Shown piece after piece: positions 15,679 to 24,448 of a stretch of DNA of 36,867 nucleotides (position 1 is its first letter; each line of letters opens with the position of its first letter). Both the position numbers and the translations under genes were made by a program. The notes under the pieces are model-generated. The model searched no databases, had not been told where the DNA came from, and saw only the letters and a list, made by a program, of their open reading frames with translations. Source of the stretch: Nitrospira sp. (GTDB lineage Bacteria; Nitrospirota; Nitrospiria; Nitrospirales; Nitrospiraceae); the NCBI GenBank assembly GCA_029879905.1, contig JAOUPN010000007.1:1-36867 (forward strand), given 5' to 3'.

Positions 15679-17022
15679 CTACAGAATGAGGAGCAGGTAA
15701 AGATCATTCACGTTGGTTCCGGTGGGACCGGTATAAATATGAGCGCCCAGGGCCCGTAAGGCACGATAGGTGTCGTGCCGATCCAAGGCTACGCGAAGAT
15801 CGATGCCGATCGTTCCAGCCCGCGCGACGGTTCTCCCACTGACAACCGCACCGGCGACATCGGTAGGCCCATCGGTCCCATCACTTCCGATTGCCGCCAA
15901 CCAGACGTTCGACAGACCGTCAAGGTGAAAAGCCGCGGCCACGGCGAATTCTTGCGCCCGCCCCCCCTTCCCGCGTCCGGTGACCGTTACCGTCGGTTCA
16001 CCTCCGGAAATCAGACAGAGCGGACGCCGTGACTTGCGACGCTGCCGGAGAAACGGTTTCGCAACTCCGACGAATTCTTCCGCCGCCACACGTGCTTCCC
16101 CTGTCACTGCACTATCCAGGAGCACTGGGTAAAGCCCAGCCGATTTGGCTGCCCGAGCAACGGCATCAAGCATCCTGCGATTGTTCCCGACGATGGTGTT
16201 GTGAACCCGGCGAAGCCGACGCGATCGAGGCTTCAACGTCTCAGGAACAGCCCCGTTTCTGCCTTGAAGCAAGTGCCGGCGGACGGTGTCCGGAACGCTC
16301 CGCCAAATTTTGTATCGCTGCAATACGGCGACGGCATCGGCAAAGGTCGTGGGGTCCGGCGCGGTCGGCCCGGACCCGATCGCGGAAATGTCGTCACCGA
16401 TGACATCCGACAGAATAAGGCTCACGATGGTTGCCTGTGTGGAGAGAACCAATCCTCCACCTTTCAGGCTAGAGAGATGCTTTCGAACGGCATTGATTTC
16501 ATCGATTGCAGCCCCGCTTCTGAGCAAGAGACGCGTTGTTCTCTGCTTATCGGCAAGAGTAATCCCGGACACAGGGGCGGGCAAGAGGCTCGAGGCTCCT
16601 CCGGACAGCAAGACAAATACTATGTCTCGAGGCGAAAGGTCCTGCATTAAAGTCCGAATATGTTCGGCCGCCCGGCGCCCCGCGTTGTTCGGGATCGGAT
16701 GGCCCGCTTCGCCGACAACAATTCGCGTGGTGGGGACGCTGTGGCCGGTCTTGACTACAACAAATCCTCCTTCCAGTCTGGTTCTCAGAACCGACTCCAT
16801 CGCCTGAGCCATACGTGCTGACGCTTTGCCGGCGCCGACGACAAGTAGACGGTTGTACCGAGAGAGATCATAGGATCTTTTTCCTACATGCAACGATCGT
16901 CCACGTAGCGAAACGGTTGTGACAATGGCGCGATAGGGATCAGCCGCCTCCAACCCTGCCGTGATCAGCCGGCTGATCACCGGGCTGGCAATGGAGGTTG
17001 GGATGTGAATCCGTGAAGACAT
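15679..17022 (-). CDS. Glycerate 2-kinase (MOFRL family)
   Basis: The enzyme phosphorylates D-glycerate to 2-phosphoglycerate. The N-terminal DUF4147 domain is seen in RLLVVGAGKASARMAQAME, GEAGHPIPNN, VFVLLSGGASSLLPAP and INAVRKHLSSLKGG. The C-terminal MOFRL domain has LCLISGGEPTVTVTGRGKGGRAQEFAVAAA and AIGSDGTDGPTDVAGA. Both catalytic regions are intact. I start at ATG 17022 (MSSRIHIPTSIAS, 447 residues) because the 38 extra residues in the track ORF are not family-like. No Shine-Dalgarno is visible at either start. It directly precedes the PEP-utilising enzyme, suggesting a link between glycerate, 2-phosphoglycerate and PEP metabolism. Confidence 0.88.
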   Translation of the reverse strand: MSSRIHIPTSIASPVISRLITAGLEAADPYRAIVTTVSLRGRSLHVGKRSYDLSRYNRLLVVGAGKASARMAQAMESVLRTRLEGGFVVVKTGHSVPTTRIVVGEAGHPIPNNAGRRAAEHIRTLMQDLSPRDIVFVLLSGGASSLLPAPVSGITLADKQRTTRLLLRSGAAIDEINAVRKHLSSLKGGGLVLSTQATIVSLILSDVIGDDISAIGSGPTAPDPTTFADAVAVLQRYKIWRSVPDTVRRHLLQGRNGAVPETLKPRSRRLRRVHNTIVGNNRRMLDAVARAAKSAGLYPVLLDSAVTGEARVAAEEFVGVAKPFLRQRRKSRRPLCLISGGEPTVTVTGRGKGGRAQEFAVAAAFHLDGLSNVWLAAIGSDGTDGPTDVAGAVVSGRTVARAGTIGIDLRVALDRHDTYRALRALGAHIYTGPTGTNVNDLYLLLIL

Positions 17023-17127
17023 GGCACATATGTGTCCGTATACGTCAACTGAGGCTCGGCAACATCGTGCACGTGCGGCACGAGGATGTAAAGACACAGG
17101 GCGTACGATGAACACCCTGAAGGAATC

Positions 17128-17232
17128 ATGACACATACGCCGACCGACGTTGACCGGGAACCCATCACGACCAGGATTTCCCAGCTGCGCATCAGCGTCG
17201 CCGGAGATATGTGCATGAATACTGCGGACTAG
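17128..17232 (+). CDS. Possible small ORF (34 residues) antiparallel to mltD end
   Basis: In the gap between glycerate kinase and mltD, the plus strand reads MTHTPTDVDREPITTRISQL then RISVAGDMCMNTAD, with GAAGGA just upstream of the ATG at very short spacing. Its TAG stop overlaps the mltD stop on the other strand (CTAG). Composition looks natural, but the ORF is short and unsupported by any family, so chance is quite possible. Confidence 0.2.
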   Translation: MTHTPTDVDREPITTRISQLRISVAGDMCMNTAD

Positions 17233-18260
17233 GGTAACTTGTCCTGTTTAAAACACCGATTCGGACAAGTTTGTCGGGGGACTTTGATCTTATATGTGCC
17301 GCGCGGGATCATGTCCTTCTTGAATTCAGGGTTCAGCAGCTTGAGTTCAAGAAAGTACGTGCCGAACTCTTCGGCGACGGAGGTCAAGGTGCGTTTCGAC
17401 TCCGTCACGGTAACTGTGACGGTTTCCGTTTCCAGGGGCAGGTAAAGATCTTTCTGGCTCAACCCTAAATATTTCTCAGGTTGAGAGTAAATTTCTTTGG
17501 CCGCAATGATGCGGGGGACATAGCGCATGGTTTCTCGAGGTCCGTGCATTTTCCAAAAATCTTCGACCTTCTGTGCTTTCAGCAACTTGCGAACTCTCAC
17601 TTCTCCGGCATTATATGACGCCATAGCCAGAAACCAATCGTCCTGCTGAAGGTCTTTAAGATGTTTCAAGTACTTGACTGCCGCCTCCGTCGACATTTCA
17701 AGATTCCGGCGTTCGTCCCGAACCGCGTCGCTTTTGAGTCGATAACGCCGACCCGTCGATGGAATGAACTGCCACGGGCCTGAGGCTTTGGCTTTCGAGT
17801 AGGCTGCCGCAATACACTTGCTTTCCACTAAGAGCATGAATTTTAAATCGTCGGGCAGGCCTGCTTCAGCCAACTGTCTCTCAACCGGCGGGAAACACCG
17901 GCCGGTACGCTTCGCAAGGATAATGCTTTCCCCTTGATTCGCGAGGAATTGATAGAACTCATATTCGATTCGTTCCCTGACTTGCCAATTATCAAGCGGC
18001 ACTTCCATTCCTGCGAATGTCAGCTTTTCCGGCAGTTTGAATGAGCTGAGAAAAAACCGCTCATCGTCCCGCTGAATCTCCGGCAAGATGACCAACCGAT
18101 CTTCGGATTCTGTCAGTTCATCCGACTGATCAGAAACCGCAATCTCGTTGTCACTTTCGGATTGCTCCGAAGAGGAAGGAGCAGCCCAACTTCCGCCCAC
18201 AACGAAAAACCCACCCAACAGCACGACGAGCCAAACGGCGCCCAGTTGCTTCACAATCAT
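17229..18260 (-). CDS. mltD: Lytic transglycosylase (MltD-like) with LysM-like tail
   Basis: This exported enzyme cleaves peptidoglycan glycan strands. From ATG 18260 (GAGGAG seven bases upstream) the 343 residues begin with a signal peptide ending at GGSWA-AP, then an acidic linker, then a transglycosylase SLT domain. The catalytic glutamate is E146 in FMLLVESKCIAAAYSKAKASGPWQFIPSTGRRY, with the later ASYNAGEVRV motif. The C-terminus (RTLTSVAEEFGTYFLELKLLNPEFKKDMIPRGTYKIKVP) looks like one LysM repeat. The track start at 18371 adds 37 residues without family support. Signal peptidase I processing is likelier than lipidation, since no lipobox cysteine is present. Confidence 0.88.
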   Translation of the reverse strand: MIVKQLGAVWLVVLLGGFFVVGGSWAAPSSSEQSESDNEIAVSDQSDELTESEDRLVILPEIQRDDERFFLSSFKLPEKLTFAGMEVPLDNWQVRERIEYEFYQFLANQGESIILAKRTGRCFPPVERQLAEAGLPDDLKFMLLVESKCIAAAYSKAKASGPWQFIPSTGRRYRLKSDAVRDERRNLEMSTEAAVKYLKHLKDLQQDDWFLAMASYNAGEVRVRKLLKAQKVEDFWKMHGPRETMRYVPRIIAAKEIYSQPEKYLGLSQKDLYLPLETETVTVTVTESKRTLTSVAEEFGTYFLELKLLNPEFKKDMIPRGTYKIKVPRQTCPNRCFKQDKLP

Positions 18261-18385
18261 GCACAGACTCCTCGATAAACAGTCTTGTACGCCTCCTGAC
18301 ATACTACGCAGGCATGCTAGCAGGAGATCTACGGAGCGACAAGCGGAATGATGTTCCCGTTCATGGTACACTGCCGTATATTCTT

Positions 18386-19093
18386 ATGCGGACCCTCACC
18401 CTTCTTGATAATGCCATCACTGAATGCGGGGAATGTGAACGGCTGGTCACCTATCGGCGCATGATCGCCGAAACTAAACGACGTCAGTTCATGAACTGGA
18501 CCTATTGGGGGAAGCCGGTTCCTGGTTTCGGTGATAAAGATGCGCGCCTATACGTACTGGGCCTTGCGCCTGCCGCCCATGGGGCGAACAGAACAGGCCG
18601 GGTGTTCACCGGCGATCGAAGCGGGGACTGGCTCTATGAAGCCTTATATCGCTATGGTTTCGCCAATCAGGCCTCATCAACCCACCTCGATGACGGCCTT
18701 GAGTTAACGGACTGTTATATCGGAGCCGCCGTGCGATGCGCTCCGCCGGGCAATAAACCGACCCCGGATGAATTTATCCGATGTCGCCGGTTTTTGCAGG
18801 ACGAGATCCGGCTTCTGAAACGCACTCGTGTTGTAGTGGCGCTGGGGAAAATCGCCTTCGACCACTATCTCAAAGCCTGTCGAGAAGACGGGATGAAGAT
18901 TCCCTCACCTCTCCCCGCCTTTCGACACGGCGCCTCACACCATTTGCCATGGGGCGTACTGTTGCTCGCCTCATATCACCCAAGCCAACAGAACACGTTT
19001 ACCGGCACGCTCACGCGTCAGATGTTCCACTCGATTTTTCGAAGTGCCAAAAGCGCACTCGAACAAGACCATAGGCAGGCCATGACTTCGTAG
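18386..19093 (+). CDS. Uracil-DNA glycosylase, family 5 (UdgB-type)
   Basis: It removes uracil, and in this family also other deaminated bases, from DNA. Motif 1 is GLAPAAHGANRTGRVFTGD (residues 59-77), which has alanine where families 1 and 4 have a catalytic Asp or Glu, and motif 2 is ASYHPSQQNTFTG near the C-terminus. Cysteines at CGEC (14, 17) and later CAPPGNKP/RCRRF fit the 4Fe-4S cluster of families 4 and 5. I start at ATG 18386 because the CGEC region should lie near the N-terminus; the track's 18314 start adds 24 unrelated residues. No Shine-Dalgarno precedes either ATG, so the start is the weak point. Confidence 0.87.
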   Translation: MRTLTLLDNAITECGECERLVTYRRMIAETKRRQFMNWTYWGKPVPGFGDKDARLYVLGLAPAAHGANRTGRVFTGDRSGDWLYEALYRYGFANQASSTHLDDGLELTDCYIGAAVRCAPPGNKPTPDEFIRCRRFLQDEIRLLKRTRVVVALGKIAFDHYLKACREDGMKIPSPLPAFRHGASHHLPWGVLLLASYHPSQQNTFTGTLTRQMFHSIFRSAKSALEQDHRQAMTS

Positions 19094-19116
19094 ATGAGAC
19101 ATCGCCTGCCCTTCAG

Positions 19117-19764
19117 TTATTGCTGCCCTTTCGCCTTCCAATCTTCGAGAAATCGCTTAAGACCGGCGTCGGTCAGCGGATGCTTAAAGAGTGCTTGAAA
19201 CACACCGTACGGCATCGTGCAGATGTGGCCGCCCGCCAACGCCGATTCCACCACATGTTGCGGGTGTCGAACGCTTGCGACGAGCACCAAGGTCTTGTAA
19301 TCATAATTCTCGTAGATCGTCACGATTTGTCTGATCAATGCCATTCCGTCGGAACTGACATCGTCTAACCGGCCGATGAACGGGGAGACGCACCAAGCCC
19401 CGGCCTTAGCGGCGAGCAGTGCCTGCGTCGGAGAAAAGCAGAGCGTCACATTGACACGGATCCCTTCTGCTGAGAGCCTCTTCGTCGCCTTGATACCCTC
19501 CGGAATAAGAGGACACTTCACCACGATGTTCTTATGAATCTTGGCCAGCTCCCTCCCCTCCTTCACCATGGCATCCGCTTCCACACTGACGACCTCTGCG
19601 CTGATCGGGCCATCGACGATTTTACAGATTTCTTGTAGCATCTCTGTAAAACTGCGGCCCTCCTTAACAACCAACGAAGGGTTGGTCGTGACACCGTCGA
19701 GAATGCCGAAACTGTTCGCCTCGTATATTTCCTTTACATTGGCGGTGTCGAGGAAGAACTGCAT
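19117..19764 (-). CDS. tal: Transaldolase / fructose-6-phosphate aldolase family
   Basis: The 215-residue single-domain TIM barrel belongs to the short transaldolase subfamily. It opens [32 protein letters not shown] and has the Schiff-base lysine K83 in [15 protein letters not shown], with the later [32 protein letters not shown]. It acts in the non-oxidative pentose phosphate pathway (or as an F6P aldolase; the two cannot be separated by eye). The start is set by AAAGGAG six bases before the ATG. It is convergent with the glycosylase gene, 23 bp apart, and divergent from the lipoprotein gene. Confidence 0.92.
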   Translation of the reverse strand: MQFFLDTANVKEIYEANSFGILDGVTTNPSLVVKEGRSFTEMLQEICKIVDGPISAEVVSVEADAMVKEGRELAKIHKNIVVKCPLIPEGIKATKRLSAEGIRVNVTLCFSPTQALLAAKAGAWCVSPFIGRLDDVSSDGMALIRQIVTIYENYDYKTLVLVASVRHPQHVVESALAGGHICTMPYGVFQALFKHPLTDAGLKRFLEDWKAKGQQ

Positions 19765-19884
19765 AACCTGCTCCTTTCATGGCAGATGAGATGCCGACGT
19801 CATCACATCGGCTGTTGGTCTATAGTACGTTGTCGGCGATTCTAGTGAGAACTGGATAATGGTGCAACACATGACACAGACTGT

Positions 19885-19913
19885 TTGACAGTCTCGCAAG
19901 CGGGGGATAATAT
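19885..19913 (+). promoter_or_regulatory. Sigma70-type promoter of the 19966 lipoprotein
   Basis: TTGACA (19885-19890), a 17-bp spacer and TAATAT (19908-19913) make a near-consensus promoter, predicting a start near 19920 and a leader of about 45 nt. Confidence 0.65.
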
Positions 19914-19965
19914 TCTCTCGCAAACGCCGTGGTGAACATGTGGTGTCGATATCTGCCTTGAGGAA

Positions 19966-20289
19966 ATGTCTCGCGTGATACGCTATTCGACGTTGATGCT
20001 CGTGTGTGCCCTTACATTCACCGCATGCGGAGGAGGCAATCCCTATCTTGAAGCCTCTCTCAAACCGGCTGAACTTCAAGGGAAAGACAAGGCCTGGTTT
20101 GAACACAATTGGGGTACGCCGGACGGCAAGGCCCCAAGGTTTTTCGGCGGTGAGACCTGGACCTACTATCGAATCGCCGGTGGAAAATCAGGTCTGCCGC
20201 TCTTCAATTTTTCTCCCAACCAATGTCAGATTACACTGACATTCGATAAGGAAGACAGACTCGCCGACTACACCTACTCAGGATGCTAG
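19966..20289 (+). CDS. Small lipoprotein, unknown function
   Basis: The 107 residues start with a basic/hydrophobic signal and lipobox LTFTA-C (C21), so it should be lipidated in the envelope. The mature part has EHNWGTPDGKAPRFFGGETWTYYRI and CQITLTFDKEDRLADYTYSGC, which resembles the short beta-strand pattern of BamE/SmpA-like lipoproteins (WGxP, GxxxWxY, xLxFDxxxxLxxxxYxG). That similarity is an impression, not a match I can verify. A strong promoter lies 53 bp upstream, and TTGAGGAA precedes the ATG. Two cysteines in the C-terminal half could form a disulfide. Confidence 0.75.
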   Translation: MSRVIRYSTLMLVCALTFTACGGGNPYLEASLKPAELQGKDKAWFEHNWGTPDGKAPRFFGGETWTYYRIAGGKSGLPLFNFSPNQCQITLTFDKEDRLADYTYSGC

Positions 20290-20427
20290 CCGAGAAGGCC
20301 CCTCCGCTTCAGAAGTGCGCTCGGTTCTCTTGATTTCACCTCCACGGCCTGAAATCCATCACCGCACCACAATCACTTCATCGACATACGGCATCGCCGT
20401 GATCTCGATACCATAATGGCGCTCTCG

Positions 20428-20682
20428 TTAACGTGCCTGGCGATCCTGGAACGCCTTGGCGCATTCCCGGCTACAAAAACAATAGGAATGCCCCTTCACC
20501 TCTTCCACCACTGCAGTCCGGCGGGGAACGAACGTATGGCATTCCGGATCCTCGACCATCTGATCTTGATCCACCGATCCGTCACGATTGCTCAGATTGG
20601 TCGTCTGAAAACCTTGAATGATTCGTCTGACGAGAAAAAATAGAATGATGAGCAGTGCAAAAACAAGAAGAAGTCTATACAT
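20428..20682 (-). CDS. Membrane-anchored YHS-like metal-binding protein (PP0621-like)
   Basis: From ATG 20682 the 84 residues begin with one membrane helix (MYRLLLVFALLIILFFLVRRI). A short linker leads to a YHS/TRASH-like metal-binding domain: MVEDPECHTFVPRRTAVVEEVKGHSYCFCSRECAKAFQ. The pattern CH...YCFCSREC suggests a treble-clef binding zinc or copper. Function is unknown; such proteins may handle metals at the membrane. The same frame continues 22 sense codons past the TAA, to a TGA at 20359. Confidence 0.75.
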   Translation of the reverse strand: MYRLLLVFALLIILFFLVRRIIQGFQTTNLSNRDGSVDQDQMVEDPECHTFVPRRTAVVEEVKGHSYCFCSRECAKAFQDRQAR

Positions 20683-20890
20683 AGTGGTTCGCCCTTCATG
20701 TGGCCACAATACTATGTGAGGGTGTAGAGCCTGTCAAGCATCGCCACCTTTTCGCATAATGGGAAGCATGCCCGTTCCCGCTCCATTCAACGCCATGGAT
20801 AACACGATTCTCAACCCCATTTTGGCATTCGACCCCGTACTTCAGAAGGATATCCGACGCCCAATTGGAAGTGATAGAGTCCCACCCATC

Positions 20891-21043
20891 ATGAAGACAT
20901 GTGATAAGTGCCACGGGGCGATGTTACCGGAGCGGGCGGTGGATTTGGACGCGGGACTTGCAATCACAGTGTTTGCCTGTTTGAACTGTGGTCGCCGGAA
21001 AGCTGCAGACCAAGAACCTCGACCGATTACGGCCCGACATTAA
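20891..21043 (+). CDS. Small zinc-ribbon protein (50 residues)
   Basis: MKTCDKCHGAMLPERAVDLDAGLAITVFACLNCGRRKAADQ has two CxxC knuckles (CDKC, CLNCG) 27 residues apart, a rubredoxin-type zinc ribbon. I use the internal ATG at 20891 because the 44 residues before it in the track ORF (from 20759) look non-coding and sit in the promoter region facing the YHS gene. The Shine-Dalgarno is weak. Role unknown; such ribbons often act as small RNA- or protein-binding modules. Confidence 0.6.
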   Translation: MKTCDKCHGAMLPERAVDLDAGLAITVFACLNCGRRKAADQEPRPITARH

Positions 21044-21190
21044 GCCGCTCGTTGGCGGAACCAACGTCTGAAAATCTGTGACGAGCGGAAGTCTGCGTAA
21101 GCAGCATTCGTCAGGGTTTTGCGCGACAGCCGTTAGCAAGGCCGGAACGGCAATGGGGTATCCAGTTCCCCCGTTGCGTCAGTGAATCTA
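21044..21190. other. Intergenic region with two hairpins, possible structured RNA or terminators
   Basis: Directly after the zinc-ribbon stop, CCGCTCGT (21045-21052) pairs with ACGAGCGG (21081-21088) and an alternative inner CGTTGG/CCAACG hairpin overlaps it. Further on, GCAATGGGG (21150-21158) pairs with CCCCGTTGC (21169-21177) over nine base pairs with one wobble. Neither is followed by a T-tract. From 21190 to 21393 I see nothing more; the track ORF 21192-21413 is not convincing. Confidence 0.3.
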
Positions 21191-21393
21191 CTCACTCAGC
21201 CGATCTTGCCGTTGTCATCTCGTTCCTGTCCTTCTGTTCATAGAGGATAGGAAGGAGCAAGGGACCCGTACGCTCACACCACCCCTCTGACTGACGGCAT
21301 GGCATCACGCCACCACAGCAAGAGAGGCCTGTAGCCATTGAGAAATCGATGGTAGCCGGGATTTTCCTGCGGAGTTCGAATACGAAGGTCTGT

Positions 21394-22197
21394 TCAGCGA
21401 AGTCCGAGCACATCCATCATATCGTACAGACCTGGAGGTTGCGTGACGACCCACTGTGCCGCACGTAATGCCCCACCGGCAAACGTGTCGCGGCTGCTGG
21501 CCCGATGAGTCACTTCGATCCGTTCTCCCATACCGCCGAAGAGGATCGTGTGATCACCCACGATATCGCCGGCGCGGACCGTCTGAATCCCGATCTCGCT
21601 TCTTGATCGCTCTCCGATGATCCCTTTACGGGCATACACCCCGACCTCATTGAGGTCGCGATTCACCGCATGGGCAAGAACCTCCGCCAGCTTCAGAGCC
21701 GTTCCACTGGGCGCATCTTTCTTCAGACGGTGATGAGCCTCGATCACTTCGATGTCATACCCATCTCCCAAGGTCTTAGCCATTTCACCGATGACCTTGT
21801 AGAGCAAGTTCACGCCGACGCTCATATTGGGAGAAAACACACACGGGACTTGCTGTGAAAGAGACCTGAGCTCGTCCAATTCCCGAGCAGAAAACCCGGT
21901 CGTCCCGATGACCATCGCCCGCCCATGCTCCGCGACAATCCGCAGATTGGCCAGCGTCGCCTGTGGAGCAGAGAAATCGACCACCACTTCGCCTCGTGCC
22001 ATGAGCGCAGCCAAATTATCCGTGATGGGAATATCCGCACGGCCGGCACCGGCCGTGATTCCGGCATCATCTCCCAACGAATGATGTCCTGCACCCTCCA
22101 ATGCTCCGACCAGCATTAATGTGGAAGATTCTCTGACGAGTGATACCAACCGGCAACCCATTCGTCCGGCCGCACCGGCGACAATGACCTTAATCAT
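21394..22197 (-). CDS. dapB: 4-hydroxy-tetrahydrodipicolinate reductase
   Basis: DapB reduces the DapA product to tetrahydrodipicolinate with NAD(P)H, feeding DapL. The 267 residues contain the dinucleotide-binding VAGAAGRMG near the N-terminus, VVVDFSAP, IGTTGFS, the catalytic EAHHRLKKDAPSGTA and the substrate region GDHTILFGGMGERIEVTHRASSRDTFAGGALRAA. It is the last gene of the arg-lys operon, 65 bp after dapA, the widest gap in the run. GC-rich sequence and a possible structured region follow downstream. Confidence 0.95.
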   Translation of the reverse strand: MIKVIVAGAAGRMGCRLVSLVRESSTLMLVGALEGAGHHSLGDDAGITAGAGRADIPITDNLAALMARGEVVVDFSAPQATLANLRIVAEHGRAMVIGTTGFSARELDELRSLSQQVPCVFSPNMSVGVNLLYKVIGEMAKTLGDGYDIEVIEAHHRLKKDAPSGTALKLAEVLAHAVNRDLNEVGVYARKGIIGERSRSEIGIQTVRAGDIVGDHTILFGGMGERIEVTHRASSRDTFAGGALRAAQWVVTQPPGLYDMMDVLGLR

Positions 22198-22262
22198 CGC
22201 ATGTCCTGGGGGAAAATAGAGGTGACGTATGAAACATGTGTCATGTTACTTGCCGGAGGATC

Positions 22263-23138
22263 CTACTCGATCAAATCCATAGCCTTCAGCACTTCGGTCA
22301 GTTTCTCCCGCGCATCATTCCCAATAGGACACAGCGGGAGACGCAATTCAGGATCAATCCTCCCCATCATCCCGAGCGCTGTTTTTACAGGAATGGGATT
22401 GGTCTCCAGAAATAACGCGGTGAACAAGGGCGACAACGCAAAGTGAATCCCGCGAGATTCGGCAATCTTCCCGGAGGAAAATGTTTTCACTAACTCCGCC
22501 ATCTCGGACGGCACAATGTTGGCGGTCGTGGAAATCACACCTTTCCCTCCTACCGCCATCATCGGCAATGTCAGTGAATCATCGCCCGACAAAACCGTGA
22601 GACGGTCCCCGCACAACTGCACGACATCCGATGCCTGCTGGATCGAACCGCTTCCCTCCTTCACTCCAACGATCGACTGAACCGCAGAGAGTCTTGCGAT
22701 GGTGGGAGGAAGCATATTGACGCCGGTGCGCCCGGGGATGTTGTACAGGACCAGAGGGAGATCAACCGCTTCCGCCACTGCCTTATAGTGGCGGTAAAGA
22801 CCTTCCTGTGTCGGCTTGTTGTAATACGGAGTAATCAGCAATGCACCGTCCACGCCGGCCTGCTTGGCATGTTTGGTCAGCGCAATAGCCTCCTCCGTGC
22901 TGTTTGAGCCGGTTCCGGCTATCACCGGCACACGCCGGTTCACGACTTCCACGGTCAACTCAATGACCCGGTTGTGCTCCCCATGGGACAGCGTCGCCGA
23001 CTCACCGGTGGTACCGCAGGGCACGATCCCGTTGGTGCCCTTGGCGATATGCCACTCGATCAACTCTGCGAGAGCCCGTTCATCGACCTGCCCGTTTCGA
23101 AACGGAGTAACAATGGCAACAAGTGAACCCGTAAACAT
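22263..23138 (-). CDS. dapA: 4-hydroxy-tetrahydrodipicolinate synthase
   Basis: DapA condenses pyruvate with aspartate semialdehyde, the committed step of lysine/DAP synthesis. The 291-residue TIM barrel shows GIVPCGTTGESATLSHGEH, the LLITPYYNKPTQEGLYRHYKAVA signature, the tyrosine in VLYNIPGRTGVNM and the Schiff-base lysine in IVGVKEGSGSIQQ. It begins 10 bp after lysA. In other bacteria the enzyme is often feedback-inhibited by lysine; I did not test the allosteric residues. Confidence 0.96.
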   Translation of the reverse strand: MFTGSLVAIVTPFRNGQVDERALAELIEWHIAKGTNGIVPCGTTGESATLSHGEHNRVIELTVEVVNRRVPVIAGTGSNSTEEAIALTKHAKQAGVDGALLITPYYNKPTQEGLYRHYKAVAEAVDLPLVLYNIPGRTGVNMLPPTIARLSAVQSIVGVKEGSGSIQQASDVVQLCGDRLTVLSGDDSLTLPMMAVGGKGVISTTANIVPSEMAELVKTFSSGKIAESRGIHFALSPLFTALFLETNPIPVKTALGMMGRIDPELRLPLCPIGNDAREKLTEVLKAMDLIE

Positions 23139-23148
23139 GATGGCCCTC

Positions 23149-24411
23149 TTACTGCAAAAATTCCGGAATAGTTTCGCCCTTGATCAGATCGTCGTATGTT
23201 TCACGAACTCGAATGACATGCATGTCCCGACCGTCGACGAGCACTTCCGGTACACGCGGGCGGGAATTGTAATTCGACGCCATCACAAACCCGTATGCCC
23301 CTGCACTCATCACGGCGAGAAGCTCACCCGGTTCTACCGTTGCCAATAACCGATCTTTAGCCAGAAAGTCTCCCGACTCGCACACCGGACCGACAATATC
23401 CATTTGATGTTTGGCCCGACGACCAGCTTCCTCATTCACCGGACGAATTTCATGATATGCGCTGTACAGGCTGGGACGCAGCAGGTCGTTCATTGCCGCG
23501 TCAACGATGACAAAGCGCTTCGTTTCACCGACCTTCTCGTACAAGGCTTTCGTCACCATAATCCCGGCGTTCCCGGCGATGACGCGCCCAGGCTCCATCA
23601 CCAGCGTGACGCCCAGATCTTTAACGAGCGGTGAGATCGCATCGGCCAAGTCTTGGGGCAACGGCGGTTTTTCATCACCGTACGTAATGCCCAGCCCTCC
23701 GCCGATATTCAGATACCGGATATTAATCCCCTGACCCTTGAGTGTCTCGATCAGTGCGACGATTTTCTTCAACGAATCGACAAACGGCGTCACATCCGTC
23801 AACTGAGATCCGATATGCGCGTGCACACCGACGACATCGATATGCCCCAACGAGGACGCCATCTTGTACTCGTCCAACGCGCGATCCGCCGCGATACCGA
23901 ACTTGCTCTTCTTCATCCCTGTCGAGATGTAGGGATGCGTCTTAGGATCTACGTCGGGATTAATCCGTAAGGCGATCCGAGCCTTTTTCCCGACCGAGGC
24001 CGCCACATCGTTAATGGCACGTATCTCCGCCGACGACTCCACATTGAACATGAGGATATCGGCCTTCAGGGCTTCTCGTATTTCATCTGGTGCTTTCCCG
24101 ACTCCGGCGAAAACAATCTTTGACGCCGGCACACCGGCTTTTAATGCTCGAAACAGCTCTCCGCCAGAGACGATATCCGCACCGCTCCCTTCTCTCGCCA
24201 TCATGCGCAATACGGCAAGATTGGAATTGGCTTTCATGGCGAACGCAATGACGTGCGGGACACTGCTGAAGGCGCTGTCATAGGCTCGAAAATGCCGAAG
24301 AAGCGTCGCATGACTATAGATATAACAGGGCGTACCCACTTCCTTGACGATCCGACTGACGGGCACATCTTCACAGTACAGTTCACCGTGACGATATTCA
24401 AAGTAGTTCAT
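23149..24411 (-). CDS. lysA: Diaminopimelate decarboxylase
   Basis: LysA decarboxylates meso-diaminopimelate to lysine. The 420-residue PLP enzyme of the alanine-racemase fold has its PLP lysine K60 in VIAFAMKANSNLAVL, then HIGSQLTD, YLNIGGGLGITY, the EPGRVIAGNAG phosphate-binding stretch and the active-site cysteine region GPVCESGDFL. I start at ATG 24411 (MNYFEYRHGELYCED), with GAGG nine bases upstream; the longer track ORF would run into the lipoprotein gene just upstream. Meso-DAP needs an epimerase (DapF) that is not in this window. Confidence 0.95.
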   Translation of the reverse strand: MNYFEYRHGELYCEDVPVSRIVKEVGTPCYIYSHATLLRHFRAYDSAFSSVPHVIAFAMKANSNLAVLRMMAREGSGADIVSGGELFRALKAGVPASKIVFAGVGKAPDEIREALKADILMFNVESSAEIRAINDVAASVGKKARIALRINPDVDPKTHPYISTGMKKSKFGIAADRALDEYKMASSLGHIDVVGVHAHIGSQLTDVTPFVDSLKKIVALIETLKGQGINIRYLNIGGGLGITYGDEKPPLPQDLADAISPLVKDLGVTLVMEPGRVIAGNAGIMVTKALYEKVGETKRFVIVDAAMNDLLRPSLYSAYHEIRPVNEEAGRRAKHQMDIVGPVCESGDFLAKDRLLATVEPGELLAVMSAGAYGFVMASNYNSRPRVPEVLVDGRDMHVIRVRETYDDLIKGETIPEFLQ

Positions 24412-24448
24412 CGTATCAATCCTCGGTCGATCGCATGTTCCGCGTGCG

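Noticed and set aside
21192-21413. 73-codon minus-strand ORF next to dapB
   Set aside because: It overlaps the end of dapB in another frame, with low-quality composition and no ribosome binding site.
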